From NCBI GenBank assembly GCA_020845635.1, contig JADLFI010000042.1, forward strand, positions 62,001-126,000: a stretch of 64,000 nt of DNA, read 5' to 3'. Under the pieces are notes generated by a model that had not been told where the DNA came from, did no database searches, and saw nothing but the letters and a program-made list of their open reading frames with translations. The stretch is from Bacteroidia bacterium (GTDB lineage: Bacteria > Bacteroidota > Bacteroidia > UBA4408). Below, one piece after another: positions 7,610 through 17,029 of this stretch. The position numbers were made by a program, and so were the translations under genes. Every line of letters starts with the position of its first letter. The stretch's first letter is position 1.

Positions 7610-9907
7610 TTGCAATTTATAAAACAAAAAATTGATCGTTACCAAAGATTGCGGAAAATAGTATATTTTTTTCCTATACAATTGCTATTGGTTCATATTA
7701 AGAAGAACCATACTATGCTGGTGTATTGGTTGGTTTTGTTTGGTTTTATATTGCAAAAAATTGCTCCTAAATACGGAATTCCATATCTTTTTCTAAACCC
7801 TGAGTATCTTGATGAAGTTAGTGTTTGGTCGTACTTAATTGTGGGTTTTGGGGTAGGTGGTTTTATTATGGCATTCAATATTTCGAGCTATATCATGAAT
7901 GCTTTTCGTTTCCCGTTTTTAGCAACAACTTCAAATCCTTTTCTAAAATATTGCCTCAATAATTTTATTATACCCATTACTTTTGTTGCGGTATATTGTG
8001 TTCAAATTTATTTTTTCCAAATCAGACACCAGTTTCTGAGCCCTAAGGATACCATTTATGAGATACTTGCTTTTTTGCTTGGTATATTTGTTTTCCTTTT
8101 TGTCTCCATCAGTTATTTTTTTAGAACCAACAAGGATCTTTTCAAGATGTTCGGTATAAAAACAGAGGATGATAATGAGCATAAGAAATACCACACCAGA
8201 AGAGTAATTCTTAAAAAAAATATGGATTGGCATACCATTAATAAAAGTCAGCGCGATTGGTATGTTGAGACCTACTTAAGTTCATTTTTCAAAATACGTA
8301 AAGCTCGTGATTTTCATCATTACGATAAAGAAATGCTTATTAATGTCTTTAAGCAAAATCAAACCAATGCGGCTATTTTTGAAATTGTTGTTGTGGTTAG
8401 CTTACTTATATTAGGATTGTTCAGAGACAACGTTTATTTTGCTATTCCGGCAGGTGGAAGCATTCTTTTGCTTTTTACCATGTACCTTATGCTTAACAGT
8501 GCGGTGTACAATTGGCTTAGAGGTTGGAGTACCACGGTGCTTGTAATTGCTTTTCTAATTATCAACTCTATTTTTGCCTGGAACTTATTGTATGTTACTA
8601 ACGAGGCCTATGGCTTAAACTACCATAATCAGAAACCACGCTATACAAGGCAAAATTTAAGTAAGTATGAAAGCAATAAAGAATACTTGGAGGAAGATAT
8701 TAAGAACACCTTAGAAATACTAAATAATTGGCGTTTAAAGAATGCCGAATGTTCTATTCATAAACATAAAAAACCTAAATTGGTAATGATTAATGCCAGT
8801 GGAGGTGGGTTAAGAAGTGCTTTATGGACTTTTTACTCTATACAATATGCCGATAGTGTTTTGCAAGGTGAACTGCTGCGTCATACCGCATTAATTTCAG
8901 GTGCATCGGGCGGAATGTTAGGTGCAGCTTATCTGAGAGAGTTAATGTTAAGAAAAGAAACTAATAAAATAAGAACTTTATATAGAAAAGATTATGTGGA
9001 AAATATCTCTAAAGATATACTTAATCCTATAGTTTTTGCCATGACTGTTAATGATTTGTTTTTACGTTTTGAGAATATTAAGATTGGAAATAAGCAATAC
9101 AAGAAAGATAGAGCTTATGCCTTAGAATCTAAAATAAACCAAAATACACGCTATATTTTAGATAAGAAGTTAATTGATTATGAGCAAGATGAAAAGAGTG
9201 CTAAAATTCCTATGATGATATTTACACCTTCTATTCTTAATGATGGGCGAAAGTTGTTTATAAGCAGTCAACATGTTTCTTATTTGATACAAAATAACTC
9301 CACTAAAAATATTCATAAATATGCCATGTCAGAAGGCATTGAGTTTAGACGCTTTTTTCAAGAGCAAGATGCAGATAGTTTGCTTTTTACAAGCGCTATC
9401 AGAATGAGCGCAACTTTTCCATTTGTATCGCCAGTTGTTAGTTTGCCCAGCAACCCGGTAGTTAATGTGGTGGATGCCGGAGGCCGCGATAATTTTGGTT
9501 TAGAAACGAGCATTAAATTTTTATATACTTTCCGAAACTGGATAAGCACCAATACCAGTGGTGTAGTTATTTTGCAAATACGTGACCGCAGAAAACAAAA
9601 AGCCGATGAACCAACATCTAACCCAACATTAATTCAAAGTGTGGCTGCTCCTGCACAAAGCCTGTACGATAATTTATTTTCAGTTCAGGATTTGAATCAA
9701 AATGCCTTGCTTAACTATGCCGGCTTGTGGTTTGATGGGCGAATTGATGTAGTTGACTTTGAATTACGAAACGAAAAACCGGATAAAATATCATTAAGCT
9801 GGCATTTGACCAAGAAGGAAAAAAAGAAAATAGTTGAAAGTATAGACTTACCTGAAAACCAACTGGCATTTAGGCGTTTGTTAATGCTGCTTGCTGAAGA
9901 CGAGTAA
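7610..9907 (+). CDS. Membrane-anchored patatin-like phospholipase
   Basis: The 765-residue protein has about seven hydrophobic segments in its first 330 residues (for example near 36-52, 74-92, 115-132, 145-167, 254-270, 275-296 and 305-328), followed by a patatin-type acyl-hydrolase domain. That domain shows the glycine-rich oxyanion loop ASGGGLRSA, the nucleophile elbow SGASGG with Ser433, and the catalytic Asp622 in VVDAGGRDNFG. It probably acts on membrane lipids; the substrate is unknown. The start is taken as TTG 7610 because YFFPIQLLLVHIKKNH, lying before the first ATG (7715), looks conserved in this family and an in-frame stop lies at 7604. Its stop is 2 bp from that of convergent rnhA. 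Confidence 0.82.
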   Translation: MQFIKQKIDRYQRLRKIVYFFPIQLLLVHIKKNHTMLVYWLVLFGFILQKIAPKYGIPYLFLNPEYLDEVSVWSYLIVGFGVGGFIMAFNISSYIMNAFRFPFLATTSNPFLKYCLNNFIIPITFVAVYCVQIYFFQIRHQFLSPKDTIYEILAFLLGIFVFLFVSISYFFRTNKDLFKMFGIKTEDDNEHKKYHTRRVILKKNMDWHTINKSQRDWYVETYLSSFFKIRKARDFHHYDKEMLINVFKQNQTNAAIFEIVVVVSLLILGLFRDNVYFAIPAGGSILLLFTMYLMLNSAVYNWLRGWSTTVLVIAFLIINSIFAWNLLYVTNEAYGLNYHNQKPRYTRQNLSKYESNKEYLEEDIKNTLEILNNWRLKNAECSIHKHKKPKLVMINASGGGLRSALWTFYSIQYADSVLQGELLRHTALISGASGGMLGAAYLRELMLRKETNKIRTLYRKDYVENISKDILNPIVFAMTVNDLFLRFENIKIGNKQYKKDRAYALESKINQNTRYILDKKLIDYEQDEKSAKIPMMIFTPSILNDGRKLFISSQHVSYLIQNNSTKNIHKYAMSEGIEFRRFFQEQDADSLLFTSAIRMSATFPFVSPVVSLPSNPVVNVVDAGGRDNFGLETSIKFLYTFRNWISTNTSGVVILQIRDRRKQKADEPTSNPTLIQSVAAPAQSLYDNLFSVQDLNQNALLNYAGLWFDGRIDVVDFELRNEKPDKISLSWHLTKKEKKKIVESIDLPENQLAFRRLLMLLAEDE

Positions 9908-9909
9908 TC

Positions 9910-10392
9910 TTAATCAAATAATCCTTGTTCCTTCTCCATATTTTCGTAATACGTATCAGGTGGTAAGTTTTTTTGTGCGGCTGCTGCTACCGCCAGCCTG
10001 TCACAATACTCGTTTTCAGGTATTTCTGCATGGCCTTTTATCCATACAAACTTAACCTTATGCTTACGGTAAACTAATAAGAATCTTTTCCAAAGGTCAG
10101 GATTTTTCTTCTTGGCAAACACTTTTTTCTCCCAACCAAACACCCATCCTTTTTCTACCGAATCTACTACATACTTTGAGTCGGAATATACGGTAACTAA
10201 AGTACCTTCTTTCTTTAATGCTTCAAGACCTGTAATAACGGCTAACAACTCCATGCGATTATTGGTTGTATGCCTGTAACCACCGCTAATTTCTTTACGC
10301 AATTGATTACTTTTCATTACAACACCAAAGCCACCAGGCCCCGGATTTCCGGTTGCTGCACCATCGGTATATATGATTACTGATACTGTCAC
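9910..10392 (-). CDS. rnhA: Ribonuclease HI
   Basis: RNase HI cleaves the RNA strand of RNA:DNA hybrids, removing R-loops and primers. The 160-residue protein has the full catalytic set: Asp10 in [14 protein letters not shown], Glu48 in RMELLAV, Asp71 in [12 protein letters not shown] and the last Asp in YCDRLAV, plus the basic handle region ([20 protein letters not shown]). It lies 11 bp downstream of marC on the same strand and converges with the patatin gene with a 2-bp gap. Confidence 0.97.
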   Translation of the reverse strand: MTVSVIIYTDGAATGNPGPGGFGVVMKSNQLRKEISGGYRHTTNNRMELLAVITGLEALKKEGTLVTVYSDSKYVVDSVEKGWVFGWEKKVFAKKKNPDLWKRFLLVYRKHKVKFVWIKGHAEIPENEYCDRLAVAAAAQKNLPPDTYYENMEKEQGLFD

Positions 10393-10403
10393 TGATGGCT
10401 AAA

Positions 10404-10982
10404 TTACATATTAAAATCAATCCCAATACTGGAGCGAAAAAGTTTAACCGCTATGGCCAACAATATAACCCCAAATACCTTACGTACAATATCAATTCCA
10501 CCGGGTCCTAAAAAATTCTCTATATTCATTGTGTTTTTTAGAACAATATATACCAAAGCTACGTTTATACATATTGCAATAACAATACTCTCCATTGAAT
10601 AGGCAGCTTTTAGAGATAGCAAGGTAGTCATAGTTCCGGCACCTGCAATTAACGGAAAAGCAATAGGAACCACTGAAGCTGTTTTGGCCTGACTGTCTTT
10701 ATATATTTTAATTCCGGTTACCATTTCTAAGGCAATAAAGAAAAGAATAAATGACCCGGCAATGGCAAAAGAGCCTATATCAATTCCAATAATCTCTAAT
10801 ATAGAATTACCTACAAACAAAAATATCATCATAATTAAGAATGAAACTATGGTAGCTTTCTCGGAATGAATATGACCTACTCTTCTGCGCACTTCAATAA
10901 CCACCGGTATAGACCCGATTATATCTATAACAGCAAATAAAATCATAGTAACGGTTAGAATTTCTTTTATATTTAGTTTCAT
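10404..10982 (-). CDS. MarC family (UPF0056) integral membrane protein
   Basis: The 192-residue protein has six hydrophobic segments and the family hallmarks: an N-terminal DIIGSIPVVIEV, the conserved FVGNSILEIIGIDIGSFAIAG and the PIAFPLIAGAGTMTTLL stretch. MarC proteins are inner-membrane proteins of unknown function (the original multiple-antibiotic-resistance link was withdrawn). It is upstream of rnhA in a likely two-gene operon. On the minus strand GACCTTTGCG near 11007-11016 resembles, imperfectly, a -7 box. Confidence 0.9.
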   Translation of the reverse strand: MKLNIKEILTVTMILFAVIDIIGSIPVVIEVRRRVGHIHSEKATIVSFLIMMIFLFVGNSILEIIGIDIGSFAIAGSFILFFIALEMVTGIKIYKDSQAKTASVVPIAFPLIAGAGTMTTLLSLKAAYSMESIVIAICINVALVYIVLKNTMNIENFLGPGGIDIVRKVFGVILLAIAVKLFRSSIGIDFNM

Positions 10983-11136
10983 TTTTTAGGGGAAATATTC
11001 AATTTTTCGCAAAGGTCGTATAAGCAAATGATAATATAATTAGCTGTATTTTTCATTAACTTAAATTAACGCACTTGTTATAACCATTTACTGCCTTTAT
11101 TACGTTAACATTGTATATAACTAATAACTTGATTTT

Positions 11137-12690
11137 ATGGAAAACTTTAGGATATTATGGGCTGATGACGAAATTGATTTGCTAAAGCCTCACGTGCTCT
11201 TTTTAGAAGAAAAAGGGTATCAAATGAGCACCGTAAACAGTGGAAATGATGCTTTGGATTTAATCAAAAAAGAAGACTTTGATTTGATATTTTTAGATGA
11301 AAATATGCCCGGCTTAAGTGGTATTGAAACTTTGTCAAAAATTAAGAATATTAATGCCGACATTCCGGTTGTGATGGTTACTAAAAGCGAAGAGGAAAGT
11401 ATTATGGAAGATGCCATAGGTGCTAAAATAGCCGATTACCTGATTAAACCTGTTAATCCTAAACAATTGCTGCTTGCGGTAAAGAAAAACCTTGACAATA
11501 AACGCTTAATCAGCGAAAAAACAAACTCGGCTTACCAACAAGATTTCAGAAATATTAGTCTGCAACTTAGCGATAATTTAGATATGAACGAATGGATGGA
11601 TGTTTTTCGGAAACTTACCTTTTGGGAATTAGAGCTTGAAAAGTTGAGCGATAGCGGTATGGTTGAGGTGCTGTCTATGCAAAAGAGAGAAGCTAATACA
11701 CAATTTTGTAAATTTATTGAAAAAAATTACGTTTCGTGGGTCAATGCTACGGCTAAAGAAATACCTATTCAATCGCATACCTTATTTGCTAAAAAAATTG
11801 CCCCATTAATCAATAATGACAGCCCTTTGTTTATGGTAGTTATTGATAACTTACGTTATGATCAGTGGAAAGTTATTCAACCCTTGCTGAATGATTATTT
11901 TAAAACAGAAACCGAGGAGTTATATTACAGTATATTGCCTACTGCTACCCAGTTTGCTCGCAATGCATTATTTGCCGGATTAATGCCCTCGCAAATTGAA
12001 AAATTATATCCCAAATTATGGGTAAATGACGATGAAGAAGGAGGGAAAAATATGCACGAGGAAGAATTGTTGAATGAACAATTAAAACGTTTGGGAAAAG
12101 CGGTTAAATTCTCATACACCAAAGTTACTAATATCAATACCGGAAAAAAATTGCCCGAAAGCATTAACAATATGATGAACAATAAACTGAATGTTATAGT
12201 TTATAATTTTGTGGATATGCTCAGTCATGCTCGTACTGAAATGGATGTAATTCGCGAACTTGCTGATGAAGTGCCGGCATATCGTTCATTAACTTTATCG
12301 TGGTTTGAACACAGCCCATTGTTTGAGGCTATGAAAATTATTGCTGCCAAAAAAGGTCGTATGATAATTACAACTGACCATGGCACCGTGCATGTAAAAG
12401 AGCCTTCAAAGATTATTGGCGACCGTAACGTTAATACTAATTTAAGGTATAAGCAGGGCAAGAGTTTAGACTATAACAAAAAAGATGTTTTTGAAATTAA
12501 AAACCCCGGAGATATATTTCTGCCAAAAGGCAATGTCAGCACCAGTTATGTTTTTGCCAAGGAAGACAAATATTTTGTTTATCCAAACAACTATGCACAG
12601 TTTGTGAATTATTACAAAAACACATTTCAGCATGGCGGAATAAGTATAGAAGAGATATTAATTCCTTTTATAACTTTAAGTGCCAAATAA
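11137..12690 (+). CDS. porX: PorX-type response regulator with PglZ domain (T9SS regulator)
   Basis: An N-terminal receiver domain (about 1-120) has the acidic pair Asp10/Asp11, phospho-acceptor Asp54 in IFLDENMPG, the Thr/Lys switch residues in VMVTKSEEES and the lysine in YLIKPVNP. A long linker leads to a PglZ domain of the alkaline phosphatase fold (about 220-517) with PLFMVVIDNLRYDQW, NFVDMLSHAR, TTDHGTVHV and TFQHGGISIEEILIPF, all metal-site motifs. In Porphyromonas and Flavobacterium PorX, with kinase PorY, controls type IX secretion, and its PglZ domain is a zinc phosphodiesterase acting on oligonucleotides. No porY gene is next to it. Confidence 0.95.
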   Translation: MENFRILWADDEIDLLKPHVLFLEEKGYQMSTVNSGNDALDLIKKEDFDLIFLDENMPGLSGIETLSKIKNINADIPVVMVTKSEEESIMEDAIGAKIADYLIKPVNPKQLLLAVKKNLDNKRLISEKTNSAYQQDFRNISLQLSDNLDMNEWMDVFRKLTFWELELEKLSDSGMVEVLSMQKREANTQFCKFIEKNYVSWVNATAKEIPIQSHTLFAKKIAPLINNDSPLFMVVIDNLRYDQWKVIQPLLNDYFKTETEELYYSILPTATQFARNALFAGLMPSQIEKLYPKLWVNDDEEGGKNMHEEELLNEQLKRLGKAVKFSYTKVTNINTGKKLPESINNMMNNKLNVIVYNFVDMLSHARTEMDVIRELADEVPAYRSLTLSWFEHSPLFEAMKIIAAKKGRMIITTDHGTVHVKEPSKIIGDRNVNTNLRYKQGKSLDYNKKDVFEIKNPGDIFLPKGNVSTSYVFAKEDKYFVYPNNYAQFVNYYKNTFQHGGISIEEILIPFITLSAK

Positions 12691-12736
12691 TACAAAAAAG
12701 TACTGCTTTAATAAATATATCAAGAGCTTTAGTTAA

Positions 12737-12750
12737 AAAATAGCTATTTT
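12737..12750. repeat. 14-bp perfect palindrome between porX and the BatA-like gene
   Basis: AAAATAGCTATTTT is its own reverse complement. It sits 47 bp after the porX stop and 33 bp before the next ATG, where an operator or a weak terminator could lie. In AT-rich DNA it may also be chance. Confidence 0.35.
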
Positions 12751-12783
12751 AGCTGATTGAATTAATGTAATATATTCTATTCT

Positions 12784-14838
12784 ATGCAGTTTTTATATCC
12801 CGGTTTCCTTGCAGCTCTAGGTTTCCTGGCTATCCCCATTATTATTCACCTGTTTAATTTTGTTCGCTACAAAAAGATCTATTTTTCTAATGTTAGATTT
12901 CTAAAAGAAATTAAAGAAGAAACCAAAAGCCGTTCAAAATTAAAACATCTTCTTATATTACTTGCTCGAATGCTTGCATTATCTTTTTTGGTATTGGCTT
13001 TTTCTCAGCCTTTTATTCCCTTAAAAGATACCCTTGTTAATCCGGGCGAAAAGGCGGTAAGTATTTACCTTGATAATTCGTTTAGTATGGCCGCCACCGG
13101 CCGAAACGGTACTTTACTTGATGAAGCCAAGAGTGATGCCGAGGCAATCGTAAATGCTTTTGGAAATACTGATAAATTCCAGTTGCTTACCAATGATTTT
13201 ATGGGAAAGCACCAACATTGGGTTAACAAAAAAACATTTATGGAGATGTTGCAGGAAGTTAAGGTAAGCCCAAATACACGCCTATTACCCGAGATTATTT
13301 CGCGCCAAAATGATATGTTTGCCACACTAAATAATCAGGCAAAAATGTCATATATTATTTCTGATTTCCAATTGCCTTCTTTTAGTTTGGAACACATTAA
13401 ACCCGACTCGTTGGTCAATTATCAAATGATTCATTTGAGTGGTAACAAAATGTCTAATGTGTATATTGATTCATGTTGGTTTGATACCCCTACACGCCAG
13501 TATAATCAGGCTGAGCAACTGCATGTGCGTATAGTTAATGCAGGAGATGAAGAGGTAGATAATATTCCTATTAAGTTACTGATAAATGGAACTCAAAGAA
13601 CAGTGGCTACGGCATCGGTTAAAGCCGAAAGTTCAACAGAAATTGATTTGGTATATTCCAACAAGGAAAGCGGTATTATTCAAGGTCATATTCAAATTAG
13701 CGATTACCCGGTAACTTATGATAACGATTATTATTTCTCCTATTTCGTGAATAAAAAGGTGAGGCTTCTTATAATGAATCAGAATGATGAGAATGTATAT
13801 TTGAATAAACTCTTTGGAAGTGATTCATTGTTTGAAGTAACACAAAGCAATGCAAAAAATATTGATTACGGCAGTCTCGGAAATTATGATTTGGTGATAT
13901 TATGTAATATTGATGAAATTAGCTCCGGTTTGTCTGACGAGTTAAAGAAAAATATCCGCAAAGGATTGAGTGTATTGATTTTCCCCGGCACAAAAGCATA
14001 CTTGAATGAGTATAATAATTTTCTTTCTGATTTTTCAGGAAGCTTTATGCCTATAGATACTATTAGTGTAAAGGTTAATAGAATTAATTTTAAGCATCCG
14101 TTGTTTGAAGGAGTTTTTGACGAAGCAAAAATGAAGCGCGAGAATTTGAATTTACCGCTTGTTTCTAAACATTATCCATTTAAAATTAGCAATAAAAGCA
14201 ATCAGGAGTGGTTAATTGACTTGACTAATTCAGATATTTTTATGATGCAATTTGGACTTGATAATGGCAAACTCTATTTATGTACCAGTCCGCTTAACGA
14301 GCAGTATAACAGTTTTCCGCGTCATGCCTTATTTGTGCCAACACTATATAAAATGGCTATTTCCGGAGGTTCTTCAGATCCTTTGTTTTACACTATTGGA
14401 AGAACCCAGAATATTGAATTAAAAAACAATAATGTTCAAACCGATCCTGTTTATCATATCAACTCCAGCAATCAAAAAATAGAGTTTATTGCAGAAGTAA
14501 AATCAAACGGCTTTAGCACTTATCTGAATACTGAAAAACAAATCAATGAAGCAGGGAATTATTATTTGAAAAATAATGCCAACGATACCCTCAAAGGTTT
14601 AAGCTTTAACTTTAACCGACTAGAGTCACAAAATAAATATTACTCGGGAAACGATATTGCGAATCAAATTGAAAGTTATAAATTTAAAAATATTAAAATC
14701 ATTGAAAAAGGGGTAAAGAATATGACTGCTGCCATTTCTGACCTAAGTAAAGAAATACAATTGTGGAAGTGGTGTGTTTTACTTGCTTTAATTTTTTTGG
14801 GTGCTGAAATAGCTATTATTAGATGGATGAAAGGATAA
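12784..14838 (+). CDS. BatA-domain membrane protein with VWA-like domain
   Basis: The 684-residue protein opens with the aerotolerance BatA N-terminal domain: two membrane segments around residues 1-25 and 56-78 with the typical IPIIIHLFNFVRYKKIYFSNVRFL. A von Willebrand A-like domain follows, with the MIDAS-type DNSFSM near residue 97. The central part is beta-rich and periplasmic, and a last membrane helix (CVLLALIFLGAEIAIIRWM) ends the protein. Such proteins are widespread in Bacteroidota and lie near Bat/MoxR-type clusters, but here no other Bat gene is close. The function is unknown. It is followed by the dihydroorotase homologue after 25 bp. Confidence 0.85.
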   Translation: MQFLYPGFLAALGFLAIPIIIHLFNFVRYKKIYFSNVRFLKEIKEETKSRSKLKHLLILLARMLALSFLVLAFSQPFIPLKDTLVNPGEKAVSIYLDNSFSMAATGRNGTLLDEAKSDAEAIVNAFGNTDKFQLLTNDFMGKHQHWVNKKTFMEMLQEVKVSPNTRLLPEIISRQNDMFATLNNQAKMSYIISDFQLPSFSLEHIKPDSLVNYQMIHLSGNKMSNVYIDSCWFDTPTRQYNQAEQLHVRIVNAGDEEVDNIPIKLLINGTQRTVATASVKAESSTEIDLVYSNKESGIIQGHIQISDYPVTYDNDYYFSYFVNKKVRLLIMNQNDENVYLNKLFGSDSLFEVTQSNAKNIDYGSLGNYDLVILCNIDEISSGLSDELKKNIRKGLSVLIFPGTKAYLNEYNNFLSDFSGSFMPIDTISVKVNRINFKHPLFEGVFDEAKMKRENLNLPLVSKHYPFKISNKSNQEWLIDLTNSDIFMMQFGLDNGKLYLCTSPLNEQYNSFPRHALFVPTLYKMAISGGSSDPLFYTIGRTQNIELKNNNVQTDPVYHINSSNQKIEFIAEVKSNGFSTYLNTEKQINEAGNYYLKNNANDTLKGLSFNFNRLESQNKYYSGNDIANQIESYKFKNIKIIEKGVKNMTAAISDLSKEIQLWKWCVLLALIFLGAEIAIIRWMKG

Positions 14839-14863
14839 AATTGCTAATTTTAAATTAAAAAAA

Positions 14864-16123
14864 ATGAAAGATATTTTAATTAAGAATGCCACTATAATTG
14901 ATAAGCAAAGTAATTATCATCTTCAAAAATCTGATATTCTGATCAGTTCAGGCATCATAAGCAAGATTTCTCAAAATGTTGAAATTTTAAATCATCCAAC
15001 CGAAATTATTGAAGGCGAAAATTTATTTGTATCACCCGGCTGGATGGATTTGCGTGTAAACTTTAACGATCCCGGATTTGAATATAAAGAAGACTTGCAA
15101 AGTGGGAGCGAGGCAGCCCTTAAAGGCGGATTTACTGCTGTTGCCTGTATGGGAACTACTCAACCTGCATTACACAATAAAGCACAAATAGAATATATTA
15201 TCAATAAAAGCAAATCATTACCTATAGAGGTTTATCCTATAGGAACCGTTACGCTTAATGCTCAGGGTATTGATATGTCAGAGATGTATGATATGGCATG
15301 TTGTGGTGCTATAGCCTTTTCTGATAACAAGAATCCGATTGACAATGCCGACCTCTTACAACGTGCTTTATTATATACCTCTGGTTTTAATAAAAAAATT
15401 ATTCAAATTCCATCAGATAAAACCATTGCCGCCAAAGGTCAGATAAACGAAGGCAAAATGAGTACTATGCTTGGGTTAAAAGGTATTCCTGCTATTGCAG
15501 AGGAGTTAATGTTACAACGTGATTTAACTTTAGTTGAACACCATCAAACATCTATACACTTTGGGGGTATAAGCACAGCCAAAAGTGTTGCTTTAATTCG
15601 CGAAGCCAAGAAAAAAGGATTACCCGTAAGTTGTGATGTTCATGCAGTTAATTTATTGTTTGACGACAGTGCTTTAGGCGAGTTTGACACCAATTATAAA
15701 GTAAAACCTCCTTTACGCTCTCAGAAAGATATTGAGGCGCTCAAACAAGGTTTGTTAGACGGTACCATTGATGTAATATGCAGCGACCATACTCCGGAAG
15801 ATACTGAAAATAAAGTGAAGGAGTTTAATATTGCCTCCTTTGGGATGACCGGACTAGAAACATTTTACGGGGTTGTAAAATCTGCCTTGGGTACTTTGAT
15901 GTCTGAAGAGCAGTTGATAGAGAAAATAATGATTAATCCTCGACAAATATTTGGATTAAATGTGCCACAAATTAGTGAAGGCCAAAAGGCCAACATAACC
16001 GTCTTTGATCCCGAAGCTACTTGGAGTTTTCAGGTAGAGCAATCTTTATCCAAATCACAAAATACCCCGTTTAATCAATACTGCTTTAAGGGTAAAGTAA
16101 TAAAAACAATTTTAACTAAATAA
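14864..16123 (+). CDS. Dihydroorotase-like protein lacking metal ligands
   Basis: The 419-residue amidohydrolase-fold protein aligns with type I dihydroorotase along its whole length (PGWMDLRVNFNDPGFEYKED, FTAVACMGTTQP, SDHTPED, GMTGLETFYG). The metal site is gone. The HxHxR motif is Arg64-Val-Asn66-Phe-Asn68, the next histidine ligand in the xHxxHxST strand is Gly235, and the PHH motif is AVN. The catalytic Asp308 remains. It is thus unlikely to hydrolyse dihydroorotate. By analogy with the inactive PyrC' of Pseudomonas it may be a structural partner of aspartate transcarbamoylase, but pyrB is not in the window. It converges with the next gene with no gap. Confidence 0.88.
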   Translation: MKDILIKNATIIDKQSNYHLQKSDILISSGIISKISQNVEILNHPTEIIEGENLFVSPGWMDLRVNFNDPGFEYKEDLQSGSEAALKGGFTAVACMGTTQPALHNKAQIEYIINKSKSLPIEVYPIGTVTLNAQGIDMSEMYDMACCGAIAFSDNKNPIDNADLLQRALLYTSGFNKKIIQIPSDKTIAAKGQINEGKMSTMLGLKGIPAIAEELMLQRDLTLVEHHQTSIHFGGISTAKSVALIREAKKKGLPVSCDVHAVNLLFDDSALGEFDTNYKVKPPLRSQKDIEALKQGLLDGTIDVICSDHTPEDTENKVKEFNIASFGMTGLETFYGVVKSALGTLMSEEQLIEKIMINPRQIFGLNVPQISEGQKANITVFDPEATWSFQVEQSLSKSQNTPFNQYCFKGKVIKTILTK

Positions 16124-17026
16124 TCAGGATAATAAGTCCTTTAAAGCTTCTTCCAGTTTATTGTACTTAAAGGTAAAGCCTGTGCTTAATATCTTTTCAT
16201 TTGATACCTGGCTTCCTTCCAAAATCATTTTGCTCATATCTCCAAGAAATGATTTAATCATAAACGAAGGAATTGCCGGTAAGAAAACAGGTTTCTTTAA
16301 CACCTTAGCTATTTTTTTTACAAACTCTTTATTGGTAACCTGCTCGCTACTAACAGCATTATATACCCCTTGAACATTTTCATGTTGTAGGCTGTATAAA
16401 ATAAAATTACACAAATCATCAATATGTATCCAAGGCATATATTGTTCACCATTTCCTACCGCTGCACCAGCCCAATAATGTACAGGAGCGGCCATTTTTT
16501 TTAATGCACCGCCTTTGCTGTCGAGTACGATACCTATGCGTAATTGTATAAGTCTGTCGCAATGCTTTTCAAATTGTTTTGTTGCTTTTTCCCACAATAC
16601 ACAGGTATGTGCTAAAAAGTCTGATCCGGGGTTGTCACTTTCATGGAAGATATGTGTACTTGTAGTGCTCCCATAGTAGCCAACTGCCGAAGCTGCTACA
16701 ACAGCTTTTAATTCTTTATTTTGTTGACGTAAAGTTTGCACTAACAGTTCAGTAGTGTTAACTCTACTATCAATAATTTCTTTTTTGCTTTGTTCTGTCC
16801 ATATACTTCCGGCTACTGAAGCTCCTGCCAAATGTACAATATATTGACACTTTTTAATGGCTTTATTGTCAATAAAATTATTTTTATAATCCCATAAATA
16901 GCTATTCTCTGTTTTTAAGGAACGGCTCAATAAAATTACCTCAAAGCCACGTTCAACAAGTAGCTTGCTTAGTGATGTTGCTACCATACCACTTCCTCCG
17001 GTAATTAATACAGTTTCTTTACTCAT
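16124..17026 (-). CDS. TIGR01777 family SDR protein (YfcH/SDR39U1-like epimerase)
   Basis: The 300-residue protein has the extended-SDR nucleotide motif ITGGSGMVATSL at the N-terminus, KKCQYIVHLAGASVAG, then AASAVGYYG with the Tyr of the SDR active site and LRIGIVLDSKGGALKKM. A C-terminal DUF1731-like tail (PAIPSFMIKSFLGDMSKMILEGSQVSNEKI) is typical of TIGR01777. The substrate is unknown. Its gene starts 3 bp after the meaB stop, so both are probably one transcript, and its own stop abuts that of the convergent dihydroorotase-like gene. Confidence 0.92.
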   Translation of the reverse strand: MSKETVLITGGSGMVATSLSKLLVERGFEVILLSRSLKTENSYLWDYKNNFIDNKAIKKCQYIVHLAGASVAGSIWTEQSKKEIIDSRVNTTELLVQTLRQQNKELKAVVAASAVGYYGSTTSTHIFHESDNPGSDFLAHTCVLWEKATKQFEKHCDRLIQLRIGIVLDSKGGALKKMAAPVHYWAGAAVGNGEQYMPWIHIDDLCNFILYSLQHENVQGVYNAVSSEQVTNKEFVKKIAKVLKKPVFLPAIPSFMIKSFLGDMSKMILEGSQVSNEKILSTGFTFKYNKLEEALKDLLS

Positions 17027-17029
17027 GTA

